Shown here in pieces: positions 57,572 to 64,000 of a stretch of DNA of 64,000 bases. A program made the position numbers and the translations under genes. The DNA lies in the IMG/VR virus record IMGVR_UViG_3300037010_000365, positions 1 through 64,000 of that record; one strand, 5' to 3'. The notes under the pieces are model-generated. The model had not been told where the DNA came from. It made no database searches and saw nothing but the letters and a program-made list of their open reading frames with translations. The stretch is from a virus. Numbering within the stretch: the first letter of the stretch is position 1; every line of letters begins with the position of its first letter.

Positions 57572-58624
57572 ATGAATTACGTATATGGAATCTTAGGTTC
57601 TATACCTAAACTTAAATTCTCTCATAATTCAGCTTATGCAAAAATATGGGCAAACGTTAGTAAATCTTGTATTACTGATGATTTAGATTCTGTTACATCT
57701 TCAGACAATGTTTTGCTGTATTTTGGTGTAGGGTTTAATGGTAAATTATTAAACCTTTTTGACGGTGCTAATTCTAAGTTGTTTAACAGACTTAATGCTT
57801 TCTTATCTTGTCAAGCTGAATTTACTAGTATTGATTTTGATATGCCAGACATTGGAGCTATGCTAACAATTAGAATTGGTAATAATACTACTGATCCGAG
57901 ATTTACTAAAGAGTTTCTTGATAAAATTAGTGATAAGTGTAAAACTGTTAAGCAAATTAACATGAAAGATTTTATTAATGACACTATTGTTATCGGTGAT
58001 TCACATAGTCTTTCAATGACTCCGCTAAATGCACCAGTAATTTATATGACAGGCAAAACAATGTTTGGTATTACTAAATCTGGATTATCAGAAATCGTTG
58101 ATTTGAATAATATCAATAAATTAACTTTATCGTTTGGTAGTATCGATATTCGACATCATTTATTCAGACAGACAAATCCTAATGTAGCTGCTACTAAACT
58201 GGTTACAGATTATCTGAATATGATTACTTTACTGTTAGACTCGCATCTGCAGATTAATATTGAATTATGTTCTACTGTTCCTGTTGAATTCGAAGGTAGA
58301 AAATTGCCAAAAACTGGCTATTATAAAGGTACCCCATTTGCTGGTAACAGACAACAGCGATTAGATGTAACGTTGATGATTAATAACATGCTTAGCGAAT
58401 TTGCAAATATGACAAATAGAGTTTCGTACATGTCATTTCCATTGGAATGGTATGAAATGGATCCTAAACTGTTTGCTGATACTATCATGGAAAGACCTAA
58501 ATCTGTTCATATCGGTTACCCGTTTTATAGACTAAATGATTTTGGTAAAGTAGAGCAGTTCAACGATGAAGAACCAGAGAATAATACAGAAAAACCTATG
58601 TTTTCTGGTCCTACTTTATTCTGA
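57572..58624 (+). CDS. SGNH-hydrolase-like protein with SGPTLF C-terminus
   Basis: A 350-residue protein three bases after the HAD gene. TIVIGDSHSLSMTPL (~141-155) is an SGNH block-I motif (GDSH) and LTLSFGSIDIRHHL (~188-201) may hold a later block. The final catalytic Asp-x-x-His is not clear. The first ~120 residues are not recognised. It ends EKPMFSGPTLF, the same C-terminal hexapeptide as the next protein, pointing to a common binding partner. Could transfer or remove an acyl group in the modification pathway. Confidence 0.5.
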   Translation: MNYVYGILGSIPKLKFSHNSAYAKIWANVSKSCITDDLDSVTSSDNVLLYFGVGFNGKLLNLFDGANSKLFNRLNAFLSCQAEFTSIDFDMPDIGAMLTIRIGNNTTDPRFTKEFLDKISDKCKTVKQINMKDFINDTIVIGDSHSLSMTPLNAPVIYMTGKTMFGITKSGLSEIVDLNNINKLTLSFGSIDIRHHLFRQTNPNVAATKLVTDYLNMITLLLDSHLQINIELCSTVPVEFEGRKLPKTGYYKGTPFAGNRQQRLDVTLMINNMLSEFANMTNRVSYMSFPLEWYEMDPKLFADTIMERPKSVHIGYPFYRLNDFGKVEQFNDEEPENNTEKPMFSGPTLF

Positions 58625-58768
58625 TACTTATTATGGAAATACCATCGAATACACCGTTGAATTTAACCCATGTTAATACTTAATAATTTTGGATTGCTAT
58701 CATCAAGCGCTCCAAAATTATTCTAAACGGTTACAAAATTCTATTAACTAAAATGAGGGGGATATTAA

Positions 58769-60076
58769 ATCATTAAAACACCAAATATTATTTCACATCC
58801 AGATTTTCCAATTATGATGGACCATTGTTTTGTTGGCAAACCTCAAGAACCTGATTTTGATTATACACCAGATTCTTGGTATGATTCTTCTAAAGGGTTC
58901 GATAAAAATATCAATTATTCAAAATTAAGAGTGATTACACCAAAAGTTTCTAAAATATTATGGGAATCCGTTGACAAGGATTTTCTGCATGAAATGCGTA
59001 TGTTTACACATAATGTTCAAAGAACATGGGAAATCCATTATGGTGTAAGACCAGTTGAACATTATATTGCACCAAATCCTGCTCTTGCCCTTGACGTTGA
59101 ATATTTCGGGTTTTGGGTAACCGCAGACGACCGTTTAAGATATATTGCTGAAAATATAACAACTAATCCAGACTTACCATTAATAGACCAGATTGGCAAT
59201 GGTTTAGCATCACATTTTTACGGAGCAAGAAACGTACATAAAGCTATGAATGGCATTGATGATCCTAAAACAGCGTTAGTAAACTACAGTAAATTAGCAG
59301 AAGAACAAATTGAGTTTAAGACGTCTGGTATTATTGGGGAATACACCTTGCATATGAGATCCTTTCTTGAAGAACAGAAGAAGAAAGGTGAAAAACTCTG
59401 GGGAACTACTGAGCTACACACGTCTATCCAAACTGCTGGGCGTCGCTGGTTAAACGAGTGGTATAACGATGATAGACTACATCAAAATAAAGGTTCATCA
59501 AATAACGTTAATGAATGGATTGCTTCGTTTAAGAATTCTGGTTTGCTAGATAAAATGGTAGCTAATTCTGGATTAAAGTCAATGTGTGATATTCTTGGGT
59601 CTGAATGGGGTATCGGCGATTATTACCGGTTTCACGGTGGTTCTGATTTATCATTATGTCCTGAATTAAACGCATATATTGATGAACGATATGTGGTACC
59701 TGGTCCTGGAGCAACATGGACATTAAAAAATCTATATCCAGATTTATCAACTAAAGACGTTTCTCTTGCTGATAGAGTTATTTGGTTTAGAGAAAACCAA
59801 TCATATTTGCTAGGTCTTCCTGAGATTAATCCGTTTTTTCATAAACTGGAAGTCAATGGCATTAACATTTTTCCTGAACCGATTAATGAAATCAAAACAA
59901 CTCAAGCTGAAGTATGTCATTGCCAGTTCGGAATTTATGTAGATTTGCGAGACAATCCACATAAAATCGATAAACGAAAAGTAGCAAGAAACGATAATGC
60001 TACTTGCGCGATTGATAGCGTGCAATCACCGAATAAACGAAAAGCAGAAATTTATTCTGGACCTACTCTATTTTAA
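58769..60076 (+). CDS. Thymine pyrophosphorylase-like (glycosylase-fold) DNA-modification protein
   Basis: About 435 residues. A GAGGGGG site (58755-58761) points to a non-ATG start (ATC 58769 or ATT 58772); the first ATG (58814) has no site. C-terminal half: LGSEWGIGDYYRFHGGSDLS, then YVVPGPGATWTLKNLYP (~310-326) and CHCQFGIYVDLR (~385-397), resembling the GPF.AYQ...DFVVPGPGAL...CEFDKY pattern of alpha-glutamyl/putrescinyl-thymine pyrophosphorylases. These act on 5-hydroxymethylated bases in hypermodified phage DNA. N-terminal half has a helical domain with GRRWLNEWYND. Ends YSGPTLF. Moderately sure. Confidence 0.6.
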   Translation: MIKTPNIISHPDFPIMMDHCFVGKPQEPDFDYTPDSWYDSSKGFDKNINYSKLRVITPKVSKILWESVDKDFLHEMRMFTHNVQRTWEIHYGVRPVEHYIAPNPALALDVEYFGFWVTADDRLRYIAENITTNPDLPLIDQIGNGLASHFYGARNVHKAMNGIDDPKTALVNYSKLAEEQIEFKTSGIIGEYTLHMRSFLEEQKKKGEKLWGTTELHTSIQTAGRRWLNEWYNDDRLHQNKGSSNNVNEWIASFKNSGLLDKMVANSGLKSMCDILGSEWGIGDYYRFHGGSDLSLCPELNAYIDERYVVPGPGATWTLKNLYPDLSTKDVSLADRVIWFRENQSYLLGLPEINPFFHKLEVNGINIFPEPINEIKTTQAEVCHCQFGIYVDLRDNPHKIDKRKVARNDNATCAIDSVQSPNKRKAEIYSGPTLF

Positions 60077-60089
60077 TAAAAGGAATTAA

Positions 60090-60584
60090 ATGATAGTTAT
60101 TATTGAAGGACCTGATCGGGTCGGTAAAGATTCACTATTATCTCAAGGGGTTTTTACAGAGTACGAACAGATTCATTGCGGATCACCAAAGCTAAAAACC
60201 AAAGATTATTACTATGGATATTATACTGGTTTATATCAATCATTAAATCAATTGAATACCCGTGTTGTATTAAATCGAAGTTCAATAGGTGAATATGTTT
60301 ATGGACATTTATATCGCAACAACGAATATGAATTGTTAGATATAGTAGATCCTCATCAAATTATTGCAAATCATGAAGTTAGAATAATCACATTAATCGA
60401 TTCAGCTGAAACTTTATTGTCTAGAGAAGACGGTGAATCATTTGGAAAAACGTTACAAGCAAAAAAAGATGAAATTGACCGGTTTATTAAAGTCACCGAA
60501 TTTTTTAATGGGTCAGTTATTAATTGCGCAGGTAAAACTTCTAATGAAGTATACGAAGAAGTTGTAGGAGTTATGTATGGATAG
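60090..60584 (+). CDS. Deoxynucleotide kinase, thymidylate-kinase-like
   Basis: A 164-residue protein with AAAAGGA. MIVIIEGPDRVGKDSLL carries the P-loop (GPDRVGKDS) of the thymidylate-kinase fold, and VVLNRSSIGEYVYGHLY (~66-82) the substrate DR-like helix. Placed directly before the hydroxymethylase, so it is likely to phosphorylate a 5-hydroxymethyl-dNMP, the job of gp1 in T4, or to phosphorylate hydroxymethylated bases within DNA as in hypermodifying phages. Substrate not decided by sequence. Confidence 0.75.
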   Translation: MIVIIEGPDRVGKDSLLSQGVFTEYEQIHCGSPKLKTKDYYYGYYTGLYQSLNQLNTRVVLNRSSIGEYVYGHLYRNNEYELLDIVDPHQIIANHEVRIITLIDSAETLLSREDGESFGKTLQAKKDEIDRFIKVTEFFNGSVINCAGKTSNEVYEEVVGVMYG

Positions 60585-61269
60585 AGTAAGCGATATTAGA
60601 AATCAGTTGGTAAACCAATATAACACAGGCGATTTTGTTATTGATAAGACTGGTGCAAAAATGGTAGAACTTATCGGCGCTACATTTATCGCTGATGAAG
60701 ATTGGATTATTAGAAAACCAAATATGGAATATGTTAAGCATGAGTTAGATTGGTACGAATCACAAAGCTTGAATGTTTATGATATACCTGGAGTTGTTCC
60801 AGAAATTTGGAAACAGATCGCAGACATGTATGGTAACATTAACTCTAATTATGGTTGGTGTATCTATTCTGATGAAAATTCAGCTCAATTCCAGAAATGC
60901 TTAAACGAATTACTAGCTAATAAATTTAGTCGACGATCAACTATGATTTATAATAGACCGTCTATGCATGAAGACTATAAAGAAAATGGTAAAAATGATT
61001 TTATTTGCACCTACGCTAATCAGTTTTTTATTAGAGACAACAAATTAGTTTCTCATTACATAATGCGGTCAAATGACTCGGTATTTGGGTATTGTAATGA
61101 TTATCAGTGGGCTAAATATGTACAGCAACATATGCTTTCTGAATTGCTATTAGACTATCCAGGTCTTGAGTTAGGCGATATCATATGGACAGCATCAAGT
61201 CTTCATGTATATGAACGACATTTTAAATTTATTGAAGAATATAAAGGAACACAAAATGGCAGTATTTAA
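60577..61269 (+). CDS. 42: dCMP (or dUMP) hydroxymethylase, gp42-like
   Basis: A 230-residue thymidylate-synthase-fold enzyme (T4 gp42: 246). SQSLNVYDIPGVVPEIW (~62-78), INSNYGWCIYS (~88-98), SRRSTMIYNRPSM (~118-130), catalytic Cys144 in DFICTYANQF, and MRSNDSVFGYCNDYQW (~163-178). Asp175 stands where thymidylate synthase has the uracil-selecting Asn, as in T4 gp42, favouring dCMP. It adds a hydroxymethyl group to C5. The ATG at 60577 overlaps the kinase gene; the gp56 start overlaps its end. Confidence 0.9.
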   Translation: MDRVSDIRNQLVNQYNTGDFVIDKTGAKMVELIGATFIADEDWIIRKPNMEYVKHELDWYESQSLNVYDIPGVVPEIWKQIADMYGNINSNYGWCIYSDENSAQFQKCLNELLANKFSRRSTMIYNRPSMHEDYKENGKNDFICTYANQFFIRDNKLVSHYIMRSNDSVFGYCNDYQWAKYVQQHMLSELLLDYPGLELGDIIWTASSLHVYERHFKFIEEYKGTQNGSI

Positions 61270-61792
61270 TCAATGCTCACACTTAGTAAATGAAGAATCA
61301 TTAGCGCAAGTTCGTAACGCGGTGAACTTGTCTAAACATGTAGGTAATAACCCATTTCAATTAGTGCTAGACACTCAATTGAAATTGCAAAAAGAATTAG
61401 CTGCTAAGTTACCAGAAAATGGTAACATTGATCCTGAAAATATGGCCGATTGGGCTACTTGCGGTCAGATGGTAGATTATATGCGTGAACAGAAAGATTC
61501 ACTAGACGACGAGTTCCGTGAATTGCTTACATCATTCGGTGGGATGTCTAACGGTGAAAAATCAGCTACATCAGTCTGGAAGAAGTGGAAAAAAGATAAC
61601 CAGTCTAGACGTAACACTTTATTTTCTGAATTGTCAGAAGAAGATAAATTAGAAGTTTATATGGAATTAATCGATGCTGTTCATTTCTTTGCTAATAAAA
61701 TCAATGCATTAGGTTTAACAGCTGACGATGTTTGTGAGTTGTATCTCATTAAAAATGCTGAAAATTTTAATAGGTATAACGCTGGTTATTAA
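61256..61792 (+). CDS. 56: dCTPase/dUTPase, gp56-like
   Basis: A 178-residue all-alpha NTP pyrophosphatase (T4 gp56: 171). ATG 61256 chosen: AAAGGAAC precedes it and MAVFNQCSHLV matches T4 MAHFNECAHLI. MVDYMREQKDSLDDEFRELL and GEKSATSVWKKWK (~75-110), ELIDAVHFFANKI and YLIKNAENFNRYNAGY (C-terminus) are all near-identical in pattern to T4. It destroys dCTP and dUTP so that only the modified nucleotide is used. The strongest sign that this phage replaces a normal pyrimidine. Confidence 0.94.
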   Translation: MAVFNQCSHLVNEESLAQVRNAVNLSKHVGNNPFQLVLDTQLKLQKELAAKLPENGNIDPENMADWATCGQMVDYMREQKDSLDDEFRELLTSFGGMSNGEKSATSVWKKWKKDNQSRRNTLFSELSEEDKLEVYMELIDAVHFFANKINALGLTADDVCELYLIKNAENFNRYNAGY

Positions 61793-61801
61793 TTTTATAC
61801 A

Positions 61802-61831
61802 AAACCGTTTAGTTTTACATCTAAACGGTTT
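61802..61831 (+). terminator. Hairpin after the modification operon
   Basis: AAACCGTTTAG pairs with CTAAACGGTTT around an 8-base loop. The descending arm overlaps the -35 of the next promoter. Confidence 0.65.
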
Positions 61832-61857
61832 ACAAATCATTCGTGATGTAATATAAT
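61829..61857 (+). promoter_or_regulatory. Sigma-70-type promoter
   Basis: TTTACA and TATAAT, 17-base spacer, 20 bases before ATG 61877. The terminator hairpin covers part of the -35, so read-through and initiation may compete. Confidence 0.75.
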
Positions 61858-61876
61858 AATCAAAAAGGAGTACACC

Positions 61877-62510
61877 ATGCAAGATCATACACTGTCAGCT
61901 ATCTATAAAATCATTACAGGTAAAGACGAAGACTTAAAAGTAGACAACTCAGAATTAAACCAGATTGGTACTTAGCACTTTTGATTTAAATCAACTCACT
62001 GTAAACTTGCTCGCAAGCGATGGTAATCTTTATCCGTTTACATACAATTTAAGCAAGGTGGTAAACGGCGATGTTCTGGCATCAGCAACGACTAATATGC
62101 TAATCAAACGCAAATCAAAACAATCGCCAACCAGTATTCGATTTAACGATGTTGCTGTTTGGAATGCACGTGCAAAGATTAACGAAAAGCTTAATACGCT
62201 ACGACGTGAACTAACTAAGAAGTATATTGAACTAAAGCAACAGAAGAATATTCAAGATTATACTCACGAGCAAAAACAATTATATCTGAAGCTTTTAGAG
62301 TTCGAACAGCTTAGCGAAAAGGCTAAAGTTGAGTACGCATCCACATACTTTAAGAATAGCGGTATTAATTTAGATAGCTCTAATGATTATCAGGTTTCAA
62401 TTAACGGTTATACCCAGACATGGAAACACGGCAACCATCAAGAAGTATCTGTAGCTAAATTCGATTGGCATAATATGACCACCCATAATATTCACGGATA
62501 CTCGAATTAA
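61877..62510 (+). pseudogene. Early gene apparently split by one frameshift
   Basis: AAGGAG and ATG 61877 give MQDHTLSAIYKIITGKDEDL...NQIGT and a stop at 61975. In another frame coding continues from about 61965 (LSTFDLNQLTVNLLASDGN) to 62510, ~180 residues with a charged helical middle (KINEKLNTLRRELTKKYIEL) and no start codon of its own except a TTG without ribosome-binding site. One indel near 61965 or a programmed shift would join them into ~210 residues. Function unknown. Confidence 0.5.
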
Positions 62511-62737
62511 TGGGAAGAGTAGTACACAAATTTTACAGTCTATCCCACACTGATGCTGTCAAGATTATTAAAAAAATTAAAATGCGTAAGAATAAAACGT
62601 TATTTCCTAACGCTTCTTTTGTGTATGAAGAGCTGTCGTCTCTAGATTATGAAAGAACTAGTAATGGATCGACAAATTTGGTACGACCAAATAAAAAAGA
62701 TAGATGCGCTTTGACTGTTGAGTGGGATAAACTATGA
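62510..62737 (+). CDS. Small basic hypothetical protein
   Basis: A 75-residue basic protein (VKIIKKIKMRKNKTLFPNA) whose ATG overlaps the previous stop (TAATG). It ends with ATGA overlap into the next gene, so the three are one translational chain. No family recognised. Confidence 0.45.
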   Translation: MGRVVHKFYSLSHTDAVKIIKKIKMRKNKTLFPNASFVYEELSSLDYERTSNGSTNLVRPNKKDRCALTVEWDKL

Positions 62738-63018
62738 AATTAACTGGAATTGTAACAACTCAGAAAGAGTTTGATGTTAGTTTTAATAGTGTTTTACAGT
62801 CAATAAGCAAAGAGTTAACGGGCAGCACAGATTGGCGTGTAGATTATAATGAAGCAACAGGTCAACATCAATACCGTGTATACGAACGTGTATCATGGGA
62901 TGAGTATGATTACGTAACCAAAAGACTAGCAACAGATGAAGAGCAGAAAATCTTTTATGCTATTAACACACTGAAGGAGGTTTATCTTGCAAGAGAGTCT
63001 AACAAAGCACTTAGATGA
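62734..63018 (+). CDS. Small hypothetical protein
   Basis: A 94-residue protein, start overlapping the previous stop by ATGA. KLTGIVTTQKEFDVSFNSVL and a Trp/Tyr-rich middle (DWRVDYNEATGQHQYRVYER). Its 3' end contains the AAGGAGG site and TTG start of the next gene. No family recognised. Confidence 0.45.
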   Translation: MKLTGIVTTQKEFDVSFNSVLQSISKELTGSTDWRVDYNEATGQHQYRVYERVSWDEYDYVTKRLATDEEQKIFYAINTLKEVYLARESNKALR

Positions 63019-63451
63019 TGTTGAAATTCCAACATCTTGCAGTTTTGAATATTCAATGTCAAACGGTAATGACCGGCACTACAAGGTAACACTTGGCTGG
63101 TTTGGGTATACAGACAATAAACCTTATTTAAAACGTAAGCTAGTTTACGATATTGTTATTCATATAAAGAGTTTTAACGAGTATTTTGTTTATATTATCG
63201 ATAGCTCGTTTACTGCAACTACATTAATACGAGTTCATATCACCGACGATTATTTTGGCGATGTTAGCGACTTAACTGAAGATGAAAAGATTCAGGTTAA
63301 AGGTTCTATAGGGATGGACATAGTTAAGACTAAAACTATTGCAATGTTAGGGCGGTGTAACATCAAGTACGCGCATATGCTATATGAGATTCATAAATCT
63401 GTTGAAGATCTTGAACAATCAGAACGCCAACAAAATAAAATAATTCATTAA
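62987..63451 (+). CDS. Hypothetical early protein
   Basis: A 154-residue protein starting at TTG 62987, fixed by a full AAGGAGG (62974-62980) six bases upstream, within the previous gene. Beta-rich first half (TSCSFEYSMSNGNDRHYKV) and helical, charged C-terminus ending in EDLEQSERQQNKIIH. No motif recognised. Confidence 0.5.
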   Translation: MQESLTKHLDDVEIPTSCSFEYSMSNGNDRHYKVTLGWFGYTDNKPYLKRKLVYDIVIHIKSFNEYFVYIIDSSFTATTLIRVHITDDYFGDVSDLTEDEKIQVKGSIGMDIVKTKTIAMLGRCNIKYAHMLYEIHKSVEDLEQSERQQNKIIH

Positions 63452-63483
63452 ACGGTTTACAAATTAACAAAGGTGTGGTTACA

Positions 63484-63681
63484 ATGGAAAATAATCAAGA
63501 TAGATTAACACTAGATTGCATTTGTAATCTGTTTATTGATAATTCAGTAGTGTTTATTGATAAGTTTGATATCAAAACCAAAGAGGATGTCTTAACTCTT
63601 GTGTTAAGACATCCAGATATCGCAACAAATTATATCTGGTGCGGATTAAAACATATAGTAAACGGAATACAAGATGTGTAA
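63484..63681 (+). CDS. Small hypothetical protein
   Basis: A 65-residue protein; ATG 63484 chosen over GTG 63475 because AAAGG lies 10 bases before it. Hydrophobic-acidic mix (DCICNLFIDNSVVFIDKFD). Overlaps the phosphatase gene by 8 bases. No family recognised. Confidence 0.45.
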   Translation: MENNQDRLTLDCICNLFIDNSVVFIDKFDIKTKEDVLTLVLRHPDIATNYIWCGLKHIVNGIQDV

Positions 63682-64000
63682 TATTCAAAACTTATCAATG
63701 CTTCAATACTTAGAACGGAAATACACAGCTGATCGTTGTGTTATGATTCGTATCTTCGACAATACGTTTGATAAAGATTTATACCCAACTGCTGTATTCG
63801 ATGGTAGAGATGAGTTAGTTCGAGTGTATACGTTTGACGATGCTGACCGCGGTGAACCGAATACTCTTACTTTGGAAACGGCCAGCGATATTATCGCTGA
63901 TTTAAAATATGCGAAGGAATTGAACAAAGACGTTCGTGTTCATTGCCTAGCAGGCTTATCAAGATCGGGCGCAGTTACTCAGTTTGCAATAGACTATCTT
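63674..64000 (+). CDS. Dual-specificity-type protein phosphatase (3' end outside window)
   Basis: The first 109 residues of a gene running off the window. VHCLAGLSRSGAV at ~89-101 is the HCxxGxxRS phosphatase signature with catalytic Cys91 and Arg97; FDDADRGEP (~58-66) can provide the general-acid Asp. Small phosphatases of this kind occur in T4-like phages and could act on host or phage phosphoproteins or RNA 5' ends. Start at ATG 63674, coupled to the gene before. Confidence 0.75.
   Translation, partial: MCNIQNLSMLQYLERKYTADRCVMIRIFDNTFDKDLYPTAVFDGRDELVRVYTFDDADRGEPNTLTLETASDIIADLKYAKELNKDVRVHCLAGLSRSGAVTQFAIDYL

Noticed and set aside
63456-63484. Promoter TTTACA ... TTACAA before the gene at 63484
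   Set aside because: The -10 would overlap the start codon and matches poorly; the AAACGG context may only echo the 61829 promoter.

Overview
The window is part of the genome of a T4-like myovirus, probably infecting a Gram-negative bacterium. The base composition is AT-rich and nearly every gene is on the + strand. Homologues of T4 gp6, gp8, gp14, gp15, gp16, gp17, gp20, gp67/68, gp21, gp22, gp23, gp19, gp18, UvsY, UvsW, gp55, gp46/47, UvsX, gp42 and gp56 can be recognised by motif and order. T4-type late promoters (TATAAATA) stand in front of virion genes. The gene for the late sigma factor that reads them (gp55) is present. A Rz/Rz1-type spanin pair implies an outer membrane in the host.

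Layout. 1-15.9 kb: baseplate wedge and tail-fibre/adhesin genes, with duplicated, fused and decayed modules. 16.1-18.4 kb: holin-like, SLT-type lysozyme and membrane genes. 18.4-28.4 kb: neck, tail terminator, spanins, terminase, portal, prohead core, protease, scaffold and major capsid protein. The large terminase gene carries two inteins: a naturally split one in the Walker A motif and a contiguous one in the Walker B motif. 28.4-29.0 kb: a minus-strand Vsr/PD-(D/E)XK-like nuclease, probably a homing endonuclease. 29.0-33.1 kb: UvsY, tail tube and sheath. 33.1-34.1 kb: non-coding and rich in possible RNA structure. 34.1-43.4 kb: UvsW, gp55, gp47/46, UvsX, a ClpP-like protease and PIN-PhoH. 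43.5-55 kb: accessory region with sigma-70-type promoter cassettes, intact and broken tRNA genes, tRNA-like RNAs, a tRNA-lysidine synthase, a decayed TROVE/vWA-type gene, and a dispersed family of genes starting with a T4-type capsid targeting sequence (MKTF.EFL). 55.6-61.8 kb: a nucleotide and DNA-modification cluster with myo-inositol-phosphate synthase, HAD, SGNH-like, a glycosylase-fold thymine pyrophosphorylase-like protein, a dNMP kinase, gp42-type hydroxymethylase and gp56 dCTPase. 61.9 kb to the end: small early genes and a dual-specificity phosphatase cut by the window edge.

How the parts fit. gp42, gp56 and the kinase would replace a normal base by a 5-hydroxymethyl base, and the pyrophosphorylase-like and inositol genes may build on it. 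gp55 carries a C-terminal PTLF peptide that recurs at the very C-termini of two modification-cluster proteins, suggesting a shared docking partner such as the sliding clamp. The capsid-targeted proteins each carry or sit near a late promoter inside an otherwise early region, so they could be packed into the head and injected. The most striking points are the split intein at the terminase P-loop, the capsid-targeted cargo family, the inositol-linked base-modification cluster, a tRNA-Ile2/TilS pair, and several repeated structured RNA elements.
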